Shown piece by piece: positions 47,001 to 54,971 of a stretch of DNA of 64,000 nt. Below the pieces are notes generated by a model. It did not search any database and was not told the DNA's origin. It worked only from the letters and a program-made list of their open reading frames with translations. Position numbers and translations under genes: made by a program. Location: positions 1 to 64,000 of the forward strand of contig CAVUAN010000005.1 of the NCBI GenBank assembly GCA_963739435.1, read 5' to 3'. How positions within the stretch are numbered: position 1 is the first letter of the stretch; each line of letters begins with the position of its first letter. Source of the stretch: CAVUAN01 sp963739435 (lineage in GTDB: Bacteria > Acidobacteriota > Thermoanaerobaculia > UBA5066 > Gp7-AA6).

Positions 47001-47104
47001 AGGAACGTGGCCGTCAACACGGCCCCCGTCGCGAACAAGACCTTGTTCAGCTTCGGGATGTTGTAGTGGTGGTCGATCGGCTCGGCGGGCGGCTTGCGGG
47101 GCAT
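44084..47104 (-). CDS. Membrane-anchored octaheme c-type cytochrome with coiled coil
   Basis: A 1006-aa protein. One N-terminal membrane helix (about residues 22-40) is followed by a long coiled coil (about 55-215, Lys/Glu/Gln-rich heptads) and a heme domain with eight CxxCH motifs: CQTCH (~256), CTSCH (~300), CYRCH, CWGCH, CFGCH, CFACH, CQGCH and CAKCH. The second half looks like fused mono-heme cytochrome c units with distal Met motifs such as TKMPNLRLSREDALDIAEYL and LKMPNFRFSQRELDYV. It lies 8 bases after the cytochrome b C-terminal gene, in the place where cytochrome f or c1 would be, and probably takes electrons from the Rieske protein. The frame is intact. Confidence 0.93.
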   Translation of the reverse strand: MPRKPPAEPIDHHYNIPKLNKVLFATGAVLTATFLLMVWADYDRPWKTMQRMFFRLDARKTREALLAAREKAFGEQRQQLMADLGAARQQIAQHRAALEKLDQKLSDLQPKIYAADQNARFARASFDAALYTYESAQARRPKSAPAARLVRDKARKELNAADLKLAELKQQETEIKAEMDRITAKRDEVRTQMEKLTKDYRLARNKLEELKQGVIFDLRNSPILDMVNPSLRVQQVQLPELYNDVNFMKIPKVDRCQTCHIAADRGGFEDAKLNPVFRTHSRLGLMVGGESLHPANAYGCTSCHGGRDRASSFWSAGHSPQDAHQEKRWEKRFEWEFDRFNDTPVLPMKYTEAGCYRCHTAEANFPEAPTLDGGMRMVEILGCWGCHRLAGIEAQKLPRPGPSLEKLRSKAPKDWAVRWVSNPPAFRASTRMPSFFFQENYVNVSGTRPPTPAQVRMNEEGRIENNTMVNSIVAYLYEKSKPADVPGVAGRGDTGRGETLLASRGCFGCHLNDPTAQRDLVGTYRQFGPNLAGIGSKTSRDWIYQWILNPKEWNPETKMPNLRLSREDALDIAEYLATLKAPADFEKAALPPSDPATLEKIGLYFEMATKTIFDAKADLAGMDIHKQEVYVGRNLIAYYGCFACHAISGFEDAKPIGTELTEEGSKPVHRLDFGFLHLPHTRQDWFRTKLTNPRIFDRDRARGWEEKLKMPNFRFSQRELDYVVTAVLSFQKLNASDAAVKRLSPSEEAIEHGRRIVKDHNCQGCHVIEGIGGSIRSTMADVSLAPPIIQGQGAKVQSDWLFAFLKAPKTGQIRPWLDAHMPTFGFTERELNDLTKYFASLDRATYPFLTADYAADPKAWAAGKKTFELLQCAKCHPRSLEDMNKPGVDRSTLAPNLQMASTRLRHDWINDWIRRPDEWMPGTRMPTNFPKGDDGHRTSPLATVVDSPAFAKDRADYAKILGGDDKVKPFLADPDAITKALRDYVWSIGKTGGTAPAPGPAVTGSP

Positions 47105-47112
47105 CGGGCGGC

Positions 47113-48198
47113 CTAGATGTTAAAAGCGATCTCGGGGATCGCCACGATGTACTTCAAGTTGAAGATCCAGCGCAGGTACATCTTGATCGGCAGCGACAGC
47201 ATCATCAGACCGAGGGACACGCCGATCAGGTAACGCGCCGGGCCCATCTTTTCGTAGAAGCGCCGCAACAGCGACTTCGAAAGGAGAAGCGGCAGGGCCG
47301 CCACGTAGAAGCCCACGAGGGCGAGGCCGACGAACTCCCGGAAGAGCCAGAAGTCCGGCAGGGATCTCTTCATGATCTTGATCCACACGATCTCGGACAG
47401 GTTGATGTTGTTCAAGGGCACGAGCTTGGCGATGTCCCAGAACTCGTAGGGCCCGAAGAAGTTCCAGTTGGGGCCCCGCAGAAACGTGCCGAGCACGATC
47501 AACACGCACCAGAGCACCAGGAACCCGACCAGGAAAATCGTGATCTCCCAGCGCCGTTCCCGGAAGCTGAAGTAGCCGTTGCCCTTCGGGTTGGTGTCGA
47601 TGTACGGGATCGCCATCAGCCCGACGATGATGAGAGACGGGAGCACGACGCCCGCCAGCCAGGGATCGAAGTAGACCAGCATCTCCTGGAGTCCCAGGAA
47701 GTACCAGGGCGCCTTGGCCGGGTTGGGCGAATCGGTCGGGTTGGCCGGCTCCTCGAGCGGGGCCTTCAAGTAGATCGACCAAACGATCATGACCGCCATG
47801 ACGACGACGAGACAGATCAGCTCGACGTAGACGAGGTCCGGCCACGAGAAAACCTTCTGCTGCGAGTCCTCCGCCTCGATGGGCCCCAGTCCCGCGGCGA
47901 TCCGGGCGTCGTTGGCCCACGCCTGGTGCATCGCGTACCAGAAGAAAAAACCGACCATGAAGATCATCCCGACGATCGGCACGTTGTCGGGCAATGTCGC
48001 GACCTTGTTGAAGTTTTCGTCGAGATAGGAGAGGCCGATCGCTCCCGCGCCGACGATGAAAAGAACGATGCCGCCCTTGTTCGTCCACGGCGCGCGCCAG
48101 TGGATGCCCAGGACGAGCAGGATCAGGGAGGCCGTGACGAGATACTGCGGCGCCGAAAGGAAGTTGACGGCGCTCTTGACGAAGTTGACGAGGAACAT
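47113..48198 (-). CDS. Cytochrome b C-terminal subunit (subunit IV-like)
   Basis: A 361-aa membrane protein with about eight helices. The Qo-loop region reads NPAKAPWYFLGLQEMLVYFD: the PEWY motif of bc/b6f complexes is replaced by APWY, keeping Trp-Tyr but losing the Glu. The remainder has PYIDTNPKGNGYFSFRERRW and a long C-terminal extension with extra helices (RSLPDFWLFREFVGLALVGF). It pairs with the b6-type gene 4 bases upstream; the split into two polypeptides is as in b6f. It lacks heme-ligand pairs of its own. Confidence 0.9.
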   Translation of the reverse strand: MFLVNFVKSAVNFLSAPQYLVTASLILLVLGIHWRAPWTNKGGIVLFIVGAGAIGLSYLDENFNKVATLPDNVPIVGMIFMVGFFFWYAMHQAWANDARIAAGLGPIEAEDSQQKVFSWPDLVYVELICLVVVMAVMIVWSIYLKAPLEEPANPTDSPNPAKAPWYFLGLQEMLVYFDPWLAGVVLPSLIIVGLMAIPYIDTNPKGNGYFSFRERRWEITIFLVGFLVLWCVLIVLGTFLRGPNWNFFGPYEFWDIAKLVPLNNINLSEIVWIKIMKRSLPDFWLFREFVGLALVGFYVAALPLLLSKSLLRRFYEKMGPARYLIGVSLGLMMLSLPIKMYLRWIFNLKYIVAIPEIAFNI

Positions 48199-48202
48199 GT
48201 CG

Positions 48203-48991
48203 CTAAGACGGCCCTGAAATGCCGCCGTCCTTGCGGACGCGCCAGAAGTGGACGGCCATCAGGAAGGCGGCGACGAGCGGGATCCCGACGCAGTGCAACA
48301 CGTAAAAGCGCAGGAGAGCGCCCGCCCCGACGAAGCGGCCACCGAGCAAGCCGAACCGCGCGTCGTTGGTGGAGGTGACGAGGGGGATGTCGCCGATCTT
48401 CAGCAAGCCCGTGCCCGGCCCCTGGATGCCGATCAAGGGAGTCGCCGAAGCCATGTTCGAGCCGACCGTGATGGCCCAGATCGCCAGCTGATCCCAGGGC
48501 AACAGGTAGCCGGTGAAGGAGAGAAGCAGGGTCAGGACGAGCAGGATGACGCCGATGACCCAGTTGAACTCCCGCGGCGGCTTGTAGGAGCCGGTCATGA
48601 AGACGCGGAACATGTGGATCCAGACCGAGATGACCATGGCGTGCGCGCCCCAGCGGTGCACCTCGCGCATGATCCCGAAGGGCACCTGTTCGCGCAGGTC
48701 CAGGATGTCCACGAACGCGTACTCGACGGTCGGCCGGTAATAGAACATCAGCAGCAGGCCGGTGAACGTCAGGACGAGAAAGAGGAAGAACGTCACGCCG
48801 CCGGCGCACCAGGTGTAGCGCATCTTGACGCCGGACTTGCGCGTCTTGACCGGGTGGAGGTGCAGAACGACGTTTCCCAGCATCGCCAGGACGCGCTTGC
48901 GATTGGTGTTGGGGATGCCGACCCGGAAGAGAGACTTCCAGAACTGGCTCGACACAATCGATTCCTGAATCTGCTGCCACCGAGGGACCAA
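48203..48991 (-). CDS. Cytochrome b6-type subunit with heme-ci cysteine
   Basis: A 262-aa, four-helix diheme cytochrome b. Heme ligands: REVHRWGAHAMVISVWIHMF (His pair 14 apart) and LHCVGIPLVAAFLMAVHF (His pair 15 apart, the b6-type spacing). TWCAGGVTFFLFLVLTFTG aligns with the b6 segment YCLGG, so Cys62 corresponds to the cysteine that binds heme ci/cn covalently. FYYRPTVEYAF, GYLLPWDQ and the end GGISGPS also match b6. It accepts quinol electrons with the Rieske protein. It starts 33 bases after the Rieske gene. Confidence 0.95.
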   Translation of the reverse strand: MVPRWQQIQESIVSSQFWKSLFRVGIPNTNRKRVLAMLGNVVLHLHPVKTRKSGVKMRYTWCAGGVTFFLFLVLTFTGLLLMFYYRPTVEYAFVDILDLREQVPFGIMREVHRWGAHAMVISVWIHMFRVFMTGSYKPPREFNWVIGVILLVLTLLLSFTGYLLPWDQLAIWAITVGSNMASATPLIGIQGPGTGLLKIGDIPLVTSTNDARFGLLGGRFVGAGALLRFYVLHCVGIPLVAAFLMAVHFWRVRKDGGISGPS

Positions 48992-49024
48992 CCAGACCTC
49001 CGCTTCTTGCGATCTAAGACCGGA

Positions 49025-49567
49025 TCAAACCATTTTGACGAAAGCCTTCGGGTCGCTCCACTGCCCGCGCTCGTAGAGGTAGCGCACGGCCTTGTCCACG
49101 GTGATCTGCCCGTCGTCGGGCGAAACGGAGATCTCGGCCCGCTCGAGCGGGCGCGGGGCCGGGCCCTCGAAGTTGATGCCGGAAACGTAGTAACCCGAGC
49201 CGTGGCACGGGCACTTGAACTTGTTCTGGGCCGCCAGCCAGTTGGGGGTGCATCCCAGGTGCACGCAGACGGCAACGAGGGCGTAGATCGAGTCCGTGTT
49301 GCGGACGATCCAGATCCCGAACTTCTCCTTCCAGCGCTCGTCGACCCCGAGGGCGTAGGTCGACGGATCCCCCGCCTTGAACCGCGTGGGCGGCTCGAAC
49401 AGGACGTTGGGGAACATGAACCGCATCGTCGCCGTCAGCCCGGCTCCCGTGGCTGCGGCAAAGCCCACCCAGGCGAGCGTGAGCCACTTGAGAGTGGAAC
49501 GCCGGGTGACCCCGTCGATTTCGAGGTCCGGCGCGGGGGCCGGCGCTCTGTTTTCGGCCGTGGACAT
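49025..49567 (-). CDS. Rieske [2Fe-2S] protein
   Basis: A 180-aa membrane-anchored Rieske protein. A twin-arginine-type N-terminus (TRRSTLKWLTLAWVGFAAAT) suggests Tat export. Cluster motifs are CVHLGC and CPCHGSGY with both Cys-His pairs present, and the Pro loop is GPAPRPLE. It transfers electrons from quinol at the Qo site to the octaheme cytochrome. The HEAT-repeat gene lies 9 bases upstream. Confidence 0.95.
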   Translation of the reverse strand: MSTAENRAPAPAPDLEIDGVTRRSTLKWLTLAWVGFAAATGAGLTATMRFMFPNVLFEPPTRFKAGDPSTYALGVDERWKEKFGIWIVRNTDSIYALVAVCVHLGCTPNWLAAQNKFKCPCHGSGYYVSGINFEGPAPRPLERAEISVSPDDGQITVDKAVRYLYERGQWSDPKAFVKMV

Positions 49568-49576
49568 GAAGCGGGG

Positions 49577-50488
49577 TCAGCCTACCAGATCCCGCGAGCG
49601 CCGCTCAAGAACAGACGACGCCTTTCCGCGGGTGGCCTCGGCGGCGCGGCGCGCGGCCTCGCGAACGCGCAGGTTGGGGTCCTCGTGGACGACCTTCTCG
49701 ATTGCCGGCAGGCTTTCCGGGTCTTTCAGCAGCGCGAACGCCTTGAGGGCGCTGACCATGGCCGTCTCGGCCTGATCGGAGGACAGCGCGGCCTGCCTTG
49801 CCAGGGCCTCGCGGTCGATCATGGAACGCAGAACCGGCAGGCCGGAGCGGTCGTTCAGCTCTGCCAGGGCAATAGCCGCGTTCCAGCGCACGTCGGCGAC
49901 CCGGTCTTCCGCCAGGACCTGCAGCCGGGGCACGGCGGCGGGATCTCCGATCTGGCCGAGGACATACGCGGCCATCTTGCGCATACCGGCGTCTTCCGAC
50001 TGCGAAGCCTCGATCACCGGTTCGAGCGCGCGGCGGTCCTTGAGCACGCCGAGCGCCCAGACCGCGTACAGGCGCGTCTCGGCGTCCGGATCGTGCACGG
50101 CCGCAAGCAGGGCCGGCGCCGCCGCCGGGTCGCCCAGCTTGCCGAGCACGAGCACCAGGTAGCGCCGGACCGTGGCGTCTTCGGGCCGCTTGCCGGAGAG
50201 GCCCTGGAAGACGCGCAGCGTCTCGGCCGCGAGCTTGTCGCGATCGGGCCCCGGCTTGACCGTGCCGATCGAGCGCGACAGCTCGAAGGCCGCCTGCCAT
50301 CGCCGGTTGGCCGAGCCGCCGCGCACCTCCTGGAGGTAGTCCACGGGCGTGCGCTTCTCGAAGGTCAGGAGCGAGAACGCGAAGAAGATTCCGACGGCCG
50401 TGATGACGACGAGCAGCGGAACCAGGAAAAACCGGGCGACCGTGCTGCCGCGCGGAGCGTCGTCTTCGGTTTGCGGGTCGTCGGTCAC
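49577..50488 (-). CDS. Membrane-anchored HEAT-repeat protein
   Basis: A 303-aa protein starting at GTG 50488, which overlaps the ferredoxin stop (GTGA). One N-terminal membrane helix (FFLVPLLVVITAVGIFFAFS) is followed by about five HEAT/PBS-lyase-like repeats: GDPAAAPALLAAVHDPDAET, VWALGVLKDRRALEPVIEAS and VLGQIGDPAAVPRLQVLAED. HEAT repeats bind other proteins, so it may hold the ferredoxin or the octaheme subunit at the complex. Its constant position in the operon suggests an assembly or structural subunit; this is inference. Confidence 0.85.
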   Translation of the reverse strand: MTDDPQTEDDAPRGSTVARFFLVPLLVVITAVGIFFAFSLLTFEKRTPVDYLQEVRGGSANRRWQAAFELSRSIGTVKPGPDRDKLAAETLRVFQGLSGKRPEDATVRRYLVLVLGKLGDPAAAPALLAAVHDPDAETRLYAVWALGVLKDRRALEPVIEASQSEDAGMRKMAAYVLGQIGDPAAVPRLQVLAEDRVADVRWNAAIALAELNDRSGLPVLRSMIDREALARQAALSSDQAETAMVSALKAFALLKDPESLPAIEKVVHEDPNLRVREAARRAAEATRGKASSVLERRSRDLVG

Positions 50489-50931
50489 AGGGCCGGAAGG
50501 TACCTCTTCGCCTGGGTGATGGGATTTGGAACGAATATGGCGTCCTTCTCGCAAACGGTCTCGCACAGGCGGCACGAGACGCAGGGGCCGGCGTCGACCT
50601 CGGCGATCTTGTGAAACGTCTCGTGAAACGGATCGTCGATCAGGTAGATACAGTCGAAGGGGCAAATGTCGATGCAGAACTCGCAGCCCGTGCACAGGTC
50701 CCGATCCACGATGGCCTTGGGGATGTCCTTGGGACGCACCTTTTCGACGAGCAGGCCCTTGTGGTCCTCGATGCAGGAGACCGGACAATAACGGGCGCAG
50801 ACCGAGCAATCGATGCAGCGGTCGGCGTGGATGACGTACTTCTCGCTCTTGTCACCCGTGATCGTGTGCGTGGGGCACTTGATCTCGCACACCCCGCACC
50901 CGATGCACGTATCTGTAATGAAATGAGGCAT
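50485..50931 (-). CDS. Polyferredoxin with four [4Fe-4S] motifs
   Basis: A 148-aa soluble ferredoxin with four C-x2-C-x2-C-x3-C motifs: CIGCGVCEIKCP, CIDCSVCARYCP, CTGCEFCIDICP and CVSCRLCETVCE. It is the first gene of the respiratory operon and is coupled to the HEAT protein. No signal peptide, so cytoplasmic. In a quinol-oxidising operon it may carry electrons between a cytoplasmic donor or acceptor and the b-type cytochrome on the n-side, where heme ci sits. Confidence 0.93.
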   Translation of the reverse strand: MPHFITDTCIGCGVCEIKCPTHTITGDKSEKYVIHADRCIDCSVCARYCPVSCIEDHKGLLVEKVRPKDIPKAIVDRDLCTGCEFCIDICPFDCIYLIDDPFHETFHKIAEVDAGPCVSCRLCETVCEKDAIFVPNPITQAKRYLPAL

Positions 50932-50954
50932 TCCTCAACAAACTACCACAGAGG

Positions 50955-51071
50955 CCTCACCCTCTCCCCCCGGGAGAGGGGCGGGGTGAGGGGTGAACAG
51001 AAGCCCAAACATGGACCTTTTCTCGCCTTTGACTCCCCCTCACCCTAACCCTCTCCCGGAGGGAGAGGGAA
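50955..51071. repeat. CCCTCACCC/GGGTGAGGG palindromic repeat
   Basis: Two arms, CCTCACCCTCTCCCCCCGGG with its own inverted partner GAGAGGGGCGGGGTGAGG, then CCCTCACCCTAACCCTCTCC with GGAGGGAGAGGG. This type of palindrome is scattered in intergenic regions of many bacterial genomes. It lies between the divergent ferredoxin and 51127 genes. Confidence 0.75.
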
Positions 51072-51126
51072 AAGAGCGGGAACTTCCTGCCCTCTGATAC
51101 GTTCAGAGTATTGTGAGAGAACGCCT

Positions 51127-51687
51127 ATGAAAGAGATCCGCGCCGTGGTCATGGGGCTCTTCGTGGTGCTGCTGGTGGTGCTGGCGCTGGCGGTGTGGCG
51201 GCGGCCGGCTGTCGAGTTTTCGCGCGTCAAGGGGTACCGGGTGGAGGTTCGGGAGAACGAGGGCGGCTCGACTCGCCACGTGTCCTTCACCGTCCCCTCG
51301 AACTTCGTCGCCCGGATGGCCAAGCTCGTCCCGCTCGACAGCATCGGCGGCGACCTGCGGGCCGACTGGGGCCGGAGCGACGTCACGCCTCGGGACATCC
51401 TGGAGGCCGCAGACGGCAGCACGCCGGACAAGCCCGGCCTCATCAAGCGGGACGACTACACGATCGAGGTCAAGCCGGACGGGACGGCCCTCGACATTCT
51501 CCTCAAGGACAACTGGGACAAGACCGTCAAGGTGCGGCTGCCGCGGGCCATCGTCGAGAGCTTCGGCGGCGGCCAGCGGATCACGACGCGCGACATCCTG
51601 AGGAAGCTCGACGAGCTGGGCCCCGGGGACGTTGTCGTCGTGAAAGACCGGGATAAGGAAGTCACGATCACCGCCGAAGCCCGCTAG
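51127..51687 (+). CDS. Membrane-anchored protein of unknown function
   Basis: A 186-aa protein: N-terminal helix VVMGLFVVLLVVLALAVW then a ~155-aa extracytoplasmic domain with GYRVEVRENEGGSTRHVSFT, NFVARMAKLVPLDSIGGDLR and LRKLDELGPGDVVVVKDRDK. No family was recognised. The second half is rich in D/K-containing strands. It precedes the YyaL-type gene by 26 bases, so they may be cotranscribed. Confidence 0.75.
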   Translation: MKEIRAVVMGLFVVLLVVLALAVWRRPAVEFSRVKGYRVEVRENEGGSTRHVSFTVPSNFVARMAKLVPLDSIGGDLRADWGRSDVTPRDILEAADGSTPDKPGLIKRDDYTIEVKPDGTALDILLKDNWDKTVKVRLPRAIVESFGGGQRITTRDILRKLDELGPGDVVVVKDRDKEVTITAEAR

Positions 51688-51713
51688 GCCCAAACGGGCA
51701 TATCCTCGGGAAC

Positions 51714-53751
<2,038 letters not shown>

Positions 53752-53759
<8 letters not shown>

Positions 53760-53940
53760 GCCGACCCCGACCCCGCCCGCGCGCCGCGGACCCGGCCTGG
53801 CCGTTCTGATGATCCTCCTCTATGCGGCCGCTTTCGGCGCCGGGTTGTGGTGGTTTCGCTCCAAGTCGCCCCTGTTCCACCGCAGCCCCACCGTTGCCCC
53901 CTCTCCCACTCCCCCACCCTCTCCCTCCGGTTCTCGATGA
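53752..53940 (+). CDS. Small proline-rich membrane protein
   Basis: 62 aa: MPEPTPTPPARRGPG, one membrane helix (LAVLMILLYAAAFGAGLWWF), then a Ser/Pro tail. It overlaps the YyaL stop and its own stop overlaps the HDAC start (ATGA), so all three are coupled. The coupling on both sides is the main reason to believe in it. Confidence 0.6.
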
Positions 53941-54971
53941 CGACCGGTCTCCTCTACGACGAGCGGTTTCTCCTCCACCGCGCGCCCGCCGGCCACCCGG
54001 AGCACGAGGGACGGATCGAAGCGATCTGGAACCGCTTCGAGAGCGAAGGCCTCGCCGGGCGCTGCGAGCGCGTGGCGGCAAGGCCCGCGACGCGCGAAGA
54101 GATCCTCGCGGTGCACACCGAGAGCCTGCTTGCCGAGGTCCACGCGACCGCCCTGCACGAGCTCACGCAGCTCGACCCCGACACGTATGCGCGCCGCGAG
54201 TCCGAGGCGGCGGCGCTCCTCGCGGCAGGCGGCCTTTCGGAGCTCACGGCTCCAGTCCTGGTTGGCCGTCTCTCCAACGGCTTCGCCCTCGTTCGCCCTC
54301 CGGGCCACCACGCCGAGGCCGGCCACGCCATGGGCTTCTGCCTCTTCAACAACGTGGCCGTCGCCGCGCGCGCCGCACAGAAGAAGGGTGCAAAAAGAAT
54401 CCTGATCGTGGATTGGGACGTCCACCATGGCAACGGGACTCAGAACACGTTCTGGGACGACCCCGACGTCCTCTACTTCTCGACACACCAGTACCCGTTC
54501 TACCCGGGCACGGGCTCGATCGGTGAGACCGGCGGCGCCGCGGCGCCGGGGCGCACCGTCAACGTGCCCTGGCCGGCCGGCATGGGCGACGCCGAGTACC
54601 TCGCTGCCTTCGACCGCGTGCTCCTCCCGATCGCGCGCGCCTTCTCGCCCGACCTCGTGCTCGTCTCGGCGGGATTCGACGCGGCGGCCGGGGACCTTCT
54701 CGGCGGCATGCGGATCTCGCCCTCCGGCTACGCGGCGATGACGTCGCGCCTTCTGCCCCTCGCTGGCGGCCGAGTGGTGCTCGCCCTCGAAGGCGGCTAC
54801 AACCTCGACGCCATCTCGGCCTCGGCCGCCGCTTGCCTTCGGGTCCTGCTCGGGGACGCGCCCTCTCGCACGGACTTCGGCGCACCCGCGCCCCTGGCCG
54901 CCCGCATCCTCGACGCGGTCCTCCGCGAGCAGTCGCCCTTTTGGCCCGGCGGGTTCAGCGCTCGCGCGTGA
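53937..54971 (+). CDS. Histone-deacetylase-family (AcuC/HDAC-like) deacetylase
   Basis: A 344-aa zinc deacetylase. The start at ATG 53937 overlaps the previous stop. Motifs: LLYDERFLLHRAPAGHPEHE at the N-terminus, ALVRPPGHHAEAGHAMGFCL with the His-His pair, FNNVAVAAR, DWDVHHGNGTQ (zinc Asp/His), VSAGFDAAAGDLLGG (zinc Asp) and LEGGYNLDAISAS. Bacterial members deacetylate acetyl-CoA synthetase, polyamines or other acetyl-lysine substrates; the substrate here is unknown. It converges with the kinase gene, with stops overlapping by 17 bases. Confidence 0.93.
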   Translation: MTTGLLYDERFLLHRAPAGHPEHEGRIEAIWNRFESEGLAGRCERVAARPATREEILAVHTESLLAEVHATALHELTQLDPDTYARRESEAAALLAAGGLSELTAPVLVGRLSNGFALVRPPGHHAEAGHAMGFCLFNNVAVAARAAQKKGAKRILIVDWDVHHGNGTQNTFWDDPDVLYFSTHQYPFYPGTGSIGETGGAAAPGRTVNVPWPAGMGDAEYLAAFDRVLLPIARAFSPDLVLVSAGFDAAAGDLLGGMRISPSGYAAMTSRLLPLAGGRVVLALEGGYNLDAISASAAACLRVLLGDAPSRTDFGAPAPLAARILDAVLREQSPFWPGGFSARA

